A program made the translations under genes and the position numbers. A stretch of 64,000 bases of DNA from Algoriphagus aquimarinus (lineage in GTDB: Bacteria; Bacteroidota; Bacteroidia; Cytophagales; Cyclobacteriaceae). The notes beneath the pieces are model-generated. The model had not been told where the DNA came from. It made no database searches and saw nothing but the letters and a program-made list of their open reading frames with translations. Where the stretch lies: assembly GCF_007997215.1 (NCBI RefSeq), contig NZ_VORW01000001.1, positions 62,001-126,000 of the forward strand, in the 5' to 3' direction. This document shows positions 9,595 through 18,212 of this stretch, in pieces (position 1 is the first letter of the stretch; each line of letters starts with the position of its first letter).

Positions 9595-9997
9595 AAGAAT
9601 TCTTATCGTTTCTATTATCTTTTTGGTATTGGGATGTTCAGGTAAAAATAAAAATAGGGTTGCTGAGATTTTGGGAATTCCTGAACCTGGTGACTGGATT
9701 TTAGTCATTCATCCCGAAGGATGTAAAACTTGTTTAGATCAGCTGTATCAAGAATTAAGTGACCTTGAACCGGCAAATGGGGCAATAGTCATTGTGGCAA
9801 AGAATACTAAAATCATGCGATTGAATCCTTTATTTGAGCAATCATCTGTACCTGTTTACTTGGATGAGGAAAAGAAATTGATTCAGGAAGGTATTGTTGA
9901 TCTTCAAGATCAGATTTTACTATTCAGTAATGAAGGAATAGAGAAATTTGAAATCTTGAATTATGAGTCACTTTTCACCAGTATTGGCAATTTGTAA
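9584..9997 (+). CDS. Lipoprotein with CxxC motif, possibly thioredoxin-like
   Basis: 137 residues. MRIKRILIVSIIFLVLGC gives a lipobox with C18. The mature part has DWILVIHPEGCKTCLDQLY (about residues 39-57), where a beta strand leads into GCKTC, followed by a helix; this resembles a thioredoxin-type CxxC active site, though without the usual WCGPC. A later SSVPVYLDEEKK segment could hold the thioredoxin cis-Pro. Overlaps the DUF4221-like gene by 11 bases. A role in disulfide handling of the Cys-rich peptide at 8166 is inference. Confidence 0.5.
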   Translation: MRIKRILIVSIIFLVLGCSGKNKNRVAEILGIPEPGDWILVIHPEGCKTCLDQLYQELSDLEPANGAIVIVAKNTKIMRLNPLFEQSSVPVYLDEEKKLIQEGIVDLQDQILLFSNEGIEKFEILNYESLFTSIGNL

Positions 9998-10034
9998 AAA
10001 AACCCTCCAGATCTTCTACATCTGGAGGGTTTTT
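9998..10034. terminator. Bidirectional intrinsic terminator
   Basis: 15-bp perfect stem (9998-10012 with 10020-10034), seven-base loop, with A-run on one side and T-run on the other, lying between two convergent genes and serving both. Confidence 0.92.
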
Positions 10035-10036
10035 GA

Positions 10037-11617
10037 TTAAATATCCGAAGTAAAATGGAACTCTATCTCAGGGTAATTATCCATCACCATTTGAAGCCAG
10101 GCTTTTGACTCGGCCATAAAGACCAGCTTGCCGTCCTTGTCATGGGCGATGTGACGGTTTTTGGAGCGGACAAATTCATCCAACTGCTTTTTGTCCTTGC
10201 TCGTGATCCAGCAGGCTTTATACAGGTTCATAGGATGAAACTCTACCGTAGCATTGTATTCATTTTTCAATCGGAACTGGATTACTTCAAACTGAAGTTG
10301 GCCGACAGTTCCGACTACTTTACGAGAACCCATATCGAAGGTGAACATCTGTGCCACTCCTTCTTCCATGAGTTGCTTCAAGCCTTTCTCCAGTTGCTTG
10401 GTTTTCATCGCATCCTTGTTCACCACTTCACGGAAAATCTCCGGAGAGAAACTTGGAATACCTACGAACTGCATGTCTTCGCCATCAGTCAGCGTATCGC
10501 CAATTTTCAAGTTACCCGTATCATACAGACCTACAATATCACCTGGAAATGCCTCATCGATCATTTCCTTATCCTGCGCCATAAACTGAGTCACATTGGA
10601 AAAGCGCAAAGGTTTAGGACCACGAACGTGATTGTAAGGCTTATTTCGCTCAAAAGTCCCTGAGCATATTCTCAAGAAAGCAATTCTATTTCGGTGATTA
10701 GGATCCATATTGGCGTGGATCTTAAATATAAAACCTGAAAATTTCTTCTCATCTGGCTTCACTTCACGATCTTCCGTTCTACGGCTTTTCGGTGCTGGAG
10801 CTATTTTGATAAAAGTATCCAACATCTCATTGATACCGAAGTTATTCACTGCCGATCCAAAGAAAACTGGCGCTACTTTTCCCTCCAAATACTCTGTGGG
10901 ATCGAATTCAGGATATACTCCCTCGATCAATTCCACATCTTCGCGGAGTTGCTTGGCAAAGTTACTCCCGATTAATCCATCCAATTCTGGATCATTCACA
11001 TCTGCAAATGATTGACGCACATCACTGAGTTTCCGCTGAGAAGGCGTGAAAAGATTGAGTTTATGATCAAACAAGTTGTAAACACCCTTGAAGCTTTTTC
11101 CCATACCGATAGGCCAAGAAAGCGGGCGACACTGAATGTTGAGCTTTTGCTCCACTTCTTCAATCAGCTCGTAAGGATCGCGGCCCTCTCTATCGAGTTT
11201 ATTGATAAAGCAGATCACTGGAGTATTTCTCATACGGCAAACTTCCATGAGTTTCTCCGTCTGAATCTCCACGCCTTTCACGCAGTCAATCACCATAATC
11301 ACTGAATCGACCGCAGTAAGTGTTCGGTAGGTATCTTCCGCAAAATCCTGGTGACCAGGCGTATCAAGCAAGTTGATTTTGATGTCCTTGTATTCGAAAC
11401 CCATGACAGAAGTCGCCACAGAGATACCTCTTTGCTTCTCTATTGCCATCCAATCCGACTTAGTTCCTGTATCGATTTTATTCGATTTCACGGCACCGGC
11501 AGTCTGTATCGCACCACCAAAAAGCAGCAACTTCTCAGTCAGAGTGGTCTTACCTGCATCGGGGTGAGCAATAATTGCAAAGGTTCTACGCTTCTGGATT
11601 TCTTCTTTCAAACTCAT
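10037..11617 (-). CDS. prfC: Peptide chain release factor 3
   Basis: GTPase that removes RF1/RF2 from the ribosome after termination. Motifs: G1 AHPDAGKT, G3 DTPGH, G4 NKLD ([11 protein letters not shown]), then the RF3 C-terminal domain with [19 protein letters not shown] chose the ATG at 11617, giving [15 protein letters not shown] as in the family (526 residues); an ATG at 11626 and a TTG at 11629 are in frame. Single gene, convergent with the DUF4221-like locus, sharing its terminator. Confidence 0.95.
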   Translation of the reverse strand: MSLKEEIQKRRTFAIIAHPDAGKTTLTEKLLLFGGAIQTAGAVKSNKIDTGTKSDWMAIEKQRGISVATSVMGFEYKDIKINLLDTPGHQDFAEDTYRTLTAVDSVIMVIDCVKGVEIQTEKLMEVCRMRNTPVICFINKLDREGRDPYELIEEVEQKLNIQCRPLSWPIGMGKSFKGVYNLFDHKLNLFTPSQRKLSDVRQSFADVNDPELDGLIGSNFAKQLREDVELIEGVYPEFDPTEYLEGKVAPVFFGSAVNNFGINEMLDTFIKIAPAPKSRRTEDREVKPDEKKFSGFIFKIHANMDPNHRNRIAFLRICSGTFERNKPYNHVRGPKPLRFSNVTQFMAQDKEMIDEAFPGDIVGLYDTGNLKIGDTLTDGEDMQFVGIPSFSPEIFREVVNKDAMKTKQLEKGLKQLMEEGVAQMFTFDMGSRKVVGTVGQLQFEVIQFRLKNEYNATVEFHPMNLYKACWITSKDKKQLDEFVRSKNRHIAHDKDGKLVFMAESKAWLQMVMDNYPEIEFHFTSDI

Positions 11618-11725
11618 GGGAGACATCAAATTAAGGGTGCAAAGGTAGGGAAAAACCGCTAAAAATGAGGCCGGAGTTTTAATGTAACATTTATGAGGAA
11701 AATGAGAGCTTCAGATAAATTTTAG

Positions 11726-11935
11726 ATTTACGAAATACGATTTACGAGATTCCCGATAGAGTTAAAATCCACCTACAATTCTGAACATTTCATAAAAAAA
11801 AATGGAAGCAATTCTGGGAAGCTCCGAGCGCATCAATTTCATCCATTAAGATCCAAGGCTGTCAACTTTGCGGAATACAAACGGGAGTTCTAGAAAATCT
11901 CGTAAATCAAAAATCGTAATTCGTAAATCCTTAGT
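11726..11935. repeat. Inverted pair of GATTTACGA-rich sequences
   Basis: Around 11726-11752 the top strand carries GATTTACGA, ACGATTTACGAGATT and related words; around 11896-11930 the reverse complements CTCGTAAATC, AATCGTAATTCGTAAATCC appear. The 300-base gap between prfC and the kinase gene holds nothing else recognisable. The second arm runs up to the kinase stop codon. Probably a dispersed intergenic repeat. Confidence 0.45.
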
Positions 11936-13166
11936 ATTCAAGGATTCCTTCCGTAATAAATTGCGATGCTCCCTCATGACTTCCATGAAGCAAAATCCGG
12001 AAAGTGGTTCCTTTTCCTACTTCGGAATGCTTTACGAATATCTTCCCTCCATGATAGCCTTCCACGATTCTCTTGGCAAGTGTTAACCCGAGGCCCCAAC
12101 CTCTTTGTCGAGTAGAGAATCCTGGATTGAAGACACGCCTGTACATTCTTTTCTCCATTCCCTTGCCCGTATCTGTGATGTCAATGATCACAAATTTGTC
12201 GCTGTCCTGAAGAATCTCAATGTCAATTTTCCCTTTACCCTTCATCGCATCCACGGCATTTTTGCAAATGTTCTCAATCACCCACTCAAAAAGTGGCTTG
12301 TTCATCATCGCATCCAGATCCTTGGAATCTGCATGAATATTCATTTCCACTTTGGTAGAAATTCTAGGTCGTAGGTAATTGATGGTGTCTTCGATTGTTT
12401 CAAAGACATTTCCTGACTGGATCACAGGTTTGCTTCCTATGCTGCTAAATCGCTCCGTCACCATCCGCAGCTTCACCACATCCTTGTCCATTTCAGTGAT
12501 GATTTCTTTGTTTTCATCCCAGACGGGAGAATTGCGCAGGTAATCAATCCAAGCCATCAATGATGCAATCGGAGTTCCAAGCTGATGTGCCGTTTCCTTA
12601 GTCAGTCCAGCCCAAACACGGTTTTGCTCGGCGATTTTGCTTTGATTGAAAAGTGCGTAAGCCAGTACTCCAAAAATCAAAATAACTCCCAACTGTACGT
12701 AGGGATAGTATTTTAGATTAATAAGTAATTCCGAGTTTCTATAAAAAACTTGAATGTCCGCTTCAGGAAGTAAGATAGGTTCGTATTCAGCACGCATCTC
12801 AGCCAGCTCCTTTTTCAACGTTTCTACAGAATCCTCGGCACTCGCATTATTCTTAAAAGGGATATTTCTGAATTCGATTGGATTTTCAGTATCATCCACC
12901 ATAATGATAGGTATGGAATAGTTCTGCTGGATAATTTCCTGATTGATAAAAGTCAGGTTCTCCATCGTCGTAGCCGCATACTCCAAGGCACTGGAAAGCA
13001 GCTCTATTTGGCGCCTTTCTCGCTCTCGCAATTCCTCCACCAAGCTATTTGTATACCAGATTGAACCAGCTCCTATCAATAAGGATGCAGCAACAACAAT
13101 CCATTTGACCTGCTTCTTGTTGGTGTAAAAGTCTAAGGAGGTAAGGTCTTGAAATCTTTTTTTCAT
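11931..13166 (-). CDS. Sensor histidine kinase (orphan)
   Basis: 411 residues from the ATG at 13166; a GTG at 13208 adds 14 residues without support. Order: a membrane segment near residues 20-42 (VKWIVVAASLLIGAGSIW), a periplasmic region of about 100 residues, a second membrane segment (LGVILIFGVLAYALF), a phosphoacceptor region with KETAHQLGTPIASLMAWI, and an ATPase domain with N-box ENICKNAVDAM, G1 DTGKGM and G2 RGWGLGLTLAKRI. No response regulator gene is adjacent. The signal sensed is unknown. Confidence 0.88.
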   Translation of the reverse strand: MKKRFQDLTSLDFYTNKKQVKWIVVAASLLIGAGSIWYTNSLVEELRERERRQIELLSSALEYAATTMENLTFINQEIIQQNYSIPIIMVDDTENPIEFRNIPFKNNASAEDSVETLKKELAEMRAEYEPILLPEADIQVFYRNSELLINLKYYPYVQLGVILIFGVLAYALFNQSKIAEQNRVWAGLTKETAHQLGTPIASLMAWIDYLRNSPVWDENKEIITEMDKDVVKLRMVTERFSSIGSKPVIQSGNVFETIEDTINYLRPRISTKVEMNIHADSKDLDAMMNKPLFEWVIENICKNAVDAMKGKGKIDIEILQDSDKFVIIDITDTGKGMEKRMYRRVFNPGFSTRQRGWGLGLTLAKRIVEGYHGGKIFVKHSEVGKGTTFRILLHGSHEGASQFITEGILEY

Positions 13167-13312
13167 TAATCGAACTTGAATTACTACCGTTACTAACTTC
13201 CTAATCACATAGATAGTATGACTTGGAGATAGATTTTATCAGTTGGGAAGGCGTAGGCCTATTGAGTAAATTTATACTTTAATTCAAGTAGAGAAAATTA
13301 AACAACTTAAAT

Positions 13313-13407
13313 ATGAATTCGAGCATCCCTCGGGCGTCACACACCGGGATGATTATATTGCACGCGAGATTCCATATGAGCATTGAAAAAGAAATAATAA
13401 ACATATG
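13313..13407 (+). promoter_or_regulatory. Recurrent structured leader element, copy A (dps)
   Basis: One of five copies of a roughly 95-base element that ends in the start codon of the gene. Here: ATGAATTCGAGCAT (13313-13326), inner hairpin CTCGG/CCGGG around a CACACA-containing loop, GATGATTAT, GCGAGATTCC (13364-13373), and CATATG (13373-13378) complementary to CATATG (13402-13407) that contains the dps ATG. The outer stem has two mismatches in this copy. The others are at 21896-21988, 23934-24023, 54537-54642 and 55633-55726. Confidence 0.6.
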
Positions 13408-13875
13408 AAAACGAACGACATCGGATTAGAGATCAAAGAAAGTAAGGTTTTGGTGGAAAAGCTCAATGACTTGCTTGCTAATTACCAGGTTTACTATCAG
13501 AATTTGAGAAATTTTCATTGGAACGTATCAGGCCCGAATTTCTTTGAACTTCACGCTAAATTCGAAGAACTCTACAATGCTGCTAATCTAGCTGTGGATG
13601 AAACGGCCGAACGAATCCTCACTCTGGGAGCTAGACCACTTTCTTCCTACCAGGAATATATAGAAACAGCTACTATCAAAGAAGCAAAAGAAATCCTTGA
13701 GCCTACTAAAATGGTGGAGACTGTAAAAAGTAATTTGAACACCTTATTACAATTAGAAAGAGAAACTCTGGAAGCTGCAGAATCTTCGAATGACGAAGGA
13801 ACTGCCTCTTTGATGAGTGATTACATCACCGCCAAGGAAAAGGTGGTTTGGATGCTTTCGGCATACCTTAGATAA
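13405..13875 (+). CDS. dps: Dps family DNA-binding ferritin-like protein
   Basis: 156 residues, the normal length for Dps miniferritins, which oxidise and store iron in a 12-mer and protect DNA. The dinuclear ferroxidase ligands are all present with exact family spacing: H38 (in NFHWNVSG), H50, E54, D65 and E69 (in DETAERI). The start ATG lies in the last stem of the structured leader. The gene stands alone and ends at a terminator at 13881. The N-terminal extension is short, so DNA binding cannot be judged. Confidence 0.93.
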   Translation: MKTNDIGLEIKESKVLVEKLNDLLANYQVYYQNLRNFHWNVSGPNFFELHAKFEELYNAANLAVDETAERILTLGARPLSSYQEYIETATIKEAKEILEPTKMVETVKSNLNTLLQLERETLEAAESSNDEGTASLMSDYITAKEKVVWMLSAYLR

Positions 13876-13880
13876 AACAT

Positions 13881-13912
13881 AAAAACCCGGCTCCAAAAGG
13901 AACCGGGTTTTT
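13881..13912. terminator. Bidirectional terminator between dps and the OmpA-like gene
   Basis: AAAAACCCGG-C-TCC and GGA-A-CCGGGTTTTT pair around an AAAA loop; A- and T-runs on either side suit both convergent genes. Confidence 0.9.
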
Positions 13913-13933
13913 CATTTTAAGGTTATAAAAACC

Positions 13934-15226
13934 TTATTTCACTTCGAAGCTAGCTCTTCTAGCCAATTGTCTTGCGTCAGCAGAGGTTTTGTCCACACTA
14001 GTATCTTCTCCGTACCCTTTGTAAGAAAGTCTTGAAGCATCTACACCTGAGGCTACCAAAATATCATATACTGATTTAGCTCTTTTTTCAGAAAGCTTCC
14101 TATTGTAATCTTCAGGTCCTAATTCGTCTGCATACCCTTTGATTTCAACACTTACTCCTGGATTCTTTTTCAAGAAGTTTGACACATAGTTTGCAGCGCT
14201 AGTAGAGTATCCAAGTGGCTTAGCACTATCGAAAGCATAATACACATTTACATAGCCGTCATTAATTGCTTTTCTGAAGAAGTCAATTTGCTCTGTTACT
14301 TCTTCTACCGGGCATCCGTTTGTAGATGCTGGACCAGGAAGGAATGGGCACTTGTCAACGTGATCTGGAGTGCCATCTCCGTCAGAATCCATCGTGGAGC
14401 CATGAGAATCTACTCTAGCTCCAGCAGGTGTATTTGGCTCTTTGTCCAAGTAATCAGGAATGCCATCACCATCAGAATCTTTCAACATGTCTTTGATGCC
14501 ATTGATCTGCGTAGCCAGCTCTTCCTTAGTAGCATATTTGTCCGCAGCAATATACCAATCAGCATGCTCTTCATTTTTACCTAAATAGAAATTCAAACCC
14601 AAAGTTCCTGTCCACCAAGTGGCAGGTGCATGAACTAGTGGATTGGTATTAGGCTGTGCGGGCTGCACGTTGGCGTTGTACTGATTCCCATCCAAAGTAT
14701 AAGTCTGTCTGCCATTTAGAATCATGGAAATATCTCCTGTAAGCGCCACTCGACGACCTAACTTTAATTGACCAGTCACACCTGTAATGAAGTTATAAAC
14801 GTAATCAGGCTCAGTGTTGAGGATCGTATACTCGTAGCTAACTCTTCCTGCTCCTGCTCCAAAATGGCTAAGAAGTCCAATATTTCTGGAGAAAGATTCA
14901 AAATTCATGATCCTACCAATGTTGGCAACACCCTGTAGATCCGCTCTAAAATAGTTAGTGGCAAATGACGGACTGTGACCTTTAGCCTCCGAAAAGGAGC
15001 CGAAACCTACATCTCCTTTGAAACCAAATTTCTCATTAAACATGTAGCGCACACCGAAATCAAGATGGCCAATATTCAAAGTAGGCGACAGGTAACCCGG
15101 AGTGAGGGGAGCCATAGCTTTATTGAAACCCGCATTAGTTTCTAGAGACCAGTGATTGAACTCATTTTGGGCCAGAACAAGATTCGTGAGTGCCAAAAGT
15201 ACAAGTGTAAGGAATTGTTTTTTCAT
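13934..15226 (-). CDS. OmpA-family outer membrane protein with calcium-binding TSP3 repeats
   Basis: 430 residues from the ATG at 15226 (MKKQFLTLVLLALTNLVLAQ signal peptide); the longer frame to 15325 has no signal and is unlikely. Residues about 20-250 form an N-terminal beta-barrel domain, followed by thrombospondin type 3-like repeats DSDGDGIPDYLDKEPNTPA and DSDGDGTPDHVDKCPFLPG, then the OmpA peptidoglycan-binding domain with VEIKGYADELGPEDYNRKLSEKRAKSVYD-type core (about 355-420, here split) and GYGE. Links outer membrane to peptidoglycan. Monocistronic. Confidence 0.92.
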   Translation of the reverse strand: MKKQFLTLVLLALTNLVLAQNEFNHWSLETNAGFNKAMAPLTPGYLSPTLNIGHLDFGVRYMFNEKFGFKGDVGFGSFSEAKGHSPSFATNYFRADLQGVANIGRIMNFESFSRNIGLLSHFGAGAGRVSYEYTILNTEPDYVYNFITGVTGQLKLGRRVALTGDISMILNGRQTYTLDGNQYNANVQPAQPNTNPLVHAPATWWTGTLGLNFYLGKNEEHADWYIAADKYATKEELATQINGIKDMLKDSDGDGIPDYLDKEPNTPAGARVDSHGSTMDSDGDGTPDHVDKCPFLPGPASTNGCPVEEVTEQIDFFRKAINDGYVNVYYAFDSAKPLGYSTSAANYVSNFLKKNPGVSVEIKGYADELGPEDYNRKLSEKRAKSVYDILVASGVDASRLSYKGYGEDTSVDKTSADARQLARRASFEVK

Positions 15227-15352
15227 TATAAGATGAGGGTGATTAGAATGACAGGGCAAAACTACACAAAATCCATGCTCAATTATACCTAAGCTTAAGC
15301 ACAAAAAAGCCCGGACATTTATCATCTCCTAGCTTTTGCAAATAATCCTTTA

Positions 15353-15901
15353 TCAATCACACTGAATCGTCTTTTCGAGTTTGCTGGCATCAAACCCCTT
15401 TTCTGTTACTGAAGTTACTAGCTTTTGGTAGGTCCCATCATCCATCTTTGGCGTCCTAGACAGAATCCAGAGGTAGTTGCGATTTGGGTGTCCCACTACC
15501 GCGTAAGAGTAATCTTTAGCCAAGTCAATGATCCAGTATTTCCCTTTGAATGGCCAGAAGAATTGAACTTTGAGCTTGGCATTTCCAGACCCTTCCTCCA
15601 CAAATGCCTTGGCTTTGGAAGTTTTAGTAGTTCCTTTATCAGGAATGTTACATGTATTTTCTACGTTTATCGTACCATCATCATTAGCAGAATAGGTGGC
15701 TTTGGTACACGTACAACCTCTTTGGAAGGACTGAGGAAAAGAAGCTATTTCGAACCATTCTCCTGAATATTTTTCAAGATCCACATAAGGAACCGTCTCC
15801 AAATCCTGAGCTTGTGCTTTCTGTGAAAAGAACATAATGCCTGCAGCAGCCAATATTGGTAATACTAAGGCTAGTTTTTCAGATCTATTTAAAATTCTCA
15901 T
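15353..15901 (-). CDS. Lipocalin family protein (Blc-like)
   Basis: 182 residues from the ATG at 15901. Signal peptide up to SQKAQAQ, then the lipocalin SCR1 motif in VDLEKYSGEWFEIASFPQSF (about residues 41-60), and the Blc-type LAKDYSYAVVGHPNRNYLWI region. Bacterial lipocalins bind lipids or hydrophobic ligands in the periplasm or at the outer membrane. CTCT after the GEWFEI strand may hold a disulfide. The gene follows the TspO-like gene by 10 bases in the same operon. Confidence 0.9.
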   Translation of the reverse strand: MRILNRSEKLALVLPILAAAGIMFFSQKAQAQDLETVPYVDLEKYSGEWFEIASFPQSFQRGCTCTKATYSANDDGTINVENTCNIPDKGTTKTSKAKAFVEEGSGNAKLKVQFFWPFKGKYWIIDLAKDYSYAVVGHPNRNYLWILSRTPKMDDGTYQKLVTSVTEKGFDASKLEKTIQCD

Positions 15902-15911
15902 GTTAGTTGAT

Positions 15912-16697
15912 TTAGTTAAACTTGAATGGTGCCGTTGCTCTGTTTTTATAACCATGATAACTGATCGCTATGAAAAGCACTATCGCTCCGAAAAGCGCTG
16001 TCCATTGTAGCTCAGGTATACTTCCCCAATGTCTCACTGAAATTGCGATCAATGCCCAAACTCCAACACAAGCAAATTCCCGTAGGTTTCTTGTGAAGAT
16101 CATAAAGAGGTTGAGGATTACGGCGACGATTATCATAACTATAGCCCAAGTGATCTCTGAGTCACCAGCTCCCCAGCCGGCTTTTCCCAGATAAGCTGAA
16201 ATATTAGCAATAGTCGCCACAGCAATCCAGCCACTATAAAGTGCAATAGGCCACCATAGCCAAAAGATGATCGGCCTTGGTGCGTCCCATCGCTCCATAT
16301 TTGTATTCAGGATAGTAATAACGAGATTGGATAAAATACCCAACATAATGATGACACTGATCCCTGTATATTCCATCAGCCACATGTAGACCCACAGGCC
16401 ATTCCCTATATTTGCCATAATCAAATAGGGGCCGATTTGGGACAAAAAATCAGAATCTTTGGTGGAGCTAAAAGCACGAGAAATAAAGAAGATTGCCTGT
16501 CCGAATAGCGCTAAAAAGATCAATCCCCAAATGGAAAATGCATAACCAGCTGGCGTGAATAGATTTTCATAGTCGGCACTTACCGAACTAACGGTTTTGC
16601 CATCCAGACCTTTTGCATTCACCCAGTAATTCCAGAAGATTACTACGATCAACACGATCATATTCAGGACGGCATATGCTTTATGTGATTTTTTCAT
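15912..16697 (-). CDS. TspO/MBR-related tryptophan-rich membrane protein
   Basis: 261 residues with about seven or eight hydrophobic segments and many tryptophans. NLFTPAGYAFSIWGLIFLAL (about residues 46-65) is the signature seen in TspO-like and related tryptophan-rich sensory proteins, and RPIIFWLWWPIALYSGW is similar in character. It is longer than classical TspO (about 160 residues), fitting the extended Bacteroidota family. It lies two bases after the flavoprotein stop. Ligand unknown; neighbours suggest a stress or photo-oxidation setting, which is inference. Confidence 0.75.
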   Translation of the reverse strand: MKKSHKAYAVLNMIVLIVVIFWNYWVNAKGLDGKTVSSVSADYENLFTPAGYAFSIWGLIFLALFGQAIFFISRAFSSTKDSDFLSQIGPYLIMANIGNGLWVYMWLMEYTGISVIIMLGILSNLVITILNTNMERWDAPRPIIFWLWWPIALYSGWIAVATIANISAYLGKAGWGAGDSEITWAIVMIIVAVILNLFMIFTRNLREFACVGVWALIAISVRHWGSIPELQWTALFGAIVLFIAISYHGYKNRATAPFKFN

Positions 16698-16699
16698 AG

Positions 16700-18091
16700 T
16701 TATTTCTTAACTGGCTTGAGCTGCTGAAGTAGTGTAGGAATCAGCTCTGTAACCGTAGGGTGAGTTTGCACGGAATTCATCAGGATTTTGTAGCTCATTT
16801 TGCCATACATGGCGGTTAAAAAAGTCCCGATGATTTCATCTCCTCCTGTCCCCAAAACTGCTGCTCCGAGGATTTGTTCAGAATCTGCATCAACAATGAC
16901 ATCCATTTTCCCCGCTGTTTCTCCCTTTTCTTTTGCCCGCGAAATATCACTCATAGGCATACGTGCAAAGAGTAAATTTTTCCCGGATTCCTTTGCTTGA
17001 GAAAGTGTCATACCCACCCGTCCAAGTGGGGGATCGATATATAAAGCATAGTTGGTTATCCTATCATCTAAGGTTCTTTTCTTATCTCCCAAAAGCTGAT
17101 CTACCATGATTTCATAATCGTTGTATGAAGTGTGCGTAAAAGCTCCTTTACCATTGCAATCTCCCAAAGCGTAAATGCTTCGAATATTTGTTTCAAGCTT
17201 TGAGTTCACTTCTACATAACCTTTATCGCTAATTATCAGGCCTGCCTTTTCAGGTTTGAGAAGATCGGAATTAGGCATTCTTCCTGTTGCGATGAGGAGA
17301 TGAGATCCACTGACTTGCTTATCTTTTCCTTCTTTGTGAAAAGTAACTGTGGCACCACCAGATTTCTTGCTTTTGCCTTGCAGGCATTTGGCTCCGCAAA
17401 TCACTTTTACCCCTTCATTTTCTAAAATTTCTCTGACAAGGTCTGATGTGTCATGGTCTTCTTTTGAAATCAGATAATTACCCATTTCCAAAACGGTAAC
17501 TTTCGATCCCAATCTTCTAAAAATCTGTGCGAACTCTAATCCTATGTAGCTACCTCCGACTATGATGAGATGGTCAGGAACTTTCTCAAGCTGTAGTATA
17601 GAAGTATTAGTGAGGTAATCTACATCTTCAAATCCCTCTGGAATTCTAGCTCTAGCCCCTACATTCAAGAATATTTTGTAAGACTTCAGGACTCGAGAAC
17701 CTACTTTTACCCTAGTTTTATCTAGGAAAGTAGCTTCGCCTCTAATCATGGAGATTTGAGGCGAATCAGCAAGAGCTTTTCTAATTCCTAACCTAGAGCC
17801 ATTAACAAGTTTGTCCTTTCTTTTTTTGACTGCTTTCAAATTGACTTTAGGCGACTTGGGCACTTCAATTCCCAGCGTATGAGCATTAGCTATAGCCCAA
17901 GCAGCTCTGGCACTCGCGACGTATGCTTTGGTGGGTGTGCATCCTGTATTTACGCATGTTCCTCCTAAAGCGCCTTTCTCTACTATGGCCACTTTCCATT
18001 TTTCTTTGGCTAGTGCCAACGCAAGCGGGTTTCCAGCTTGGCCAGATCCAATTATGATGGCATCAAAAGTTTCTACTCTGTCCTCAGTCAT
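16700..18091 (-). CDS. FAD-dependent pyridine nucleotide-disulfide oxidoreductase (mercuric reductase/Lpd-like)
   Basis: 463 residues from the ATG at 18091 (a TTG six bases upstream is in frame). N-terminal FAD motif IIGSGQAGNPLALALAKE, redox-active disulfide GGTCVNTGCTPTKAYVASAR (about residues 42-61), NAD motif IIVGGSYIGLEFAQIFRRLG (about 173-192), second FAD motif YALGDCNGKG, and the C-terminal dimer domain with HPTVTELIPTLLQQL. It lacks the C-terminal vicinal cysteines of true MerA, so mercury reduction is unlikely. First gene of a three-gene unit with the TspO-like and lipocalin genes. Confidence 0.88.
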   Translation of the reverse strand: MTEDRVETFDAIIIGSGQAGNPLALALAKEKWKVAIVEKGALGGTCVNTGCTPTKAYVASARAAWAIANAHTLGIEVPKSPKVNLKAVKKRKDKLVNGSRLGIRKALADSPQISMIRGEATFLDKTRVKVGSRVLKSYKIFLNVGARARIPEGFEDVDYLTNTSILQLEKVPDHLIIVGGSYIGLEFAQIFRRLGSKVTVLEMGNYLISKEDHDTSDLVREILENEGVKVICGAKCLQGKSKKSGGATVTFHKEGKDKQVSGSHLLIATGRMPNSDLLKPEKAGLIISDKGYVEVNSKLETNIRSIYALGDCNGKGAFTHTSYNDYEIMVDQLLGDKKRTLDDRITNYALYIDPPLGRVGMTLSQAKESGKNLLFARMPMSDISRAKEKGETAGKMDVIVDADSEQILGAAVLGTGGDEIIGTFLTAMYGKMSYKILMNSVQTHPTVTELIPTLLQQLKPVKK

Positions 18092-18154
18092 GCTCAAGAA
18101 AAGTTTGGTGAGTGAATTTCGTTTGTCTAGAAGTTACAAACAGAAAGCCAAAGA

Positions 18155-18186
18155 CAAAAAAAAGGAGACTGATATCCAGACTCCTT
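18155..18186 (-). terminator. Intrinsic terminator
   Basis: On the minus strand, AAGGAG-CTG stem arms (18162-18186) with one mismatch are followed by a run of T (18155-18163). It ends the transcript of the gene at 18213-18794, just before the flavoprotein gene. Confidence 0.8.
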
Positions 18187-18212
18187 CTCTAAAACTTACT
18201 GAAATTATATTC

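Noticed and set aside
10142..11662. Several plus-strand ORFs of 80-170 codons
   Set aside because: All antisense to prfC and without recognisable motifs.
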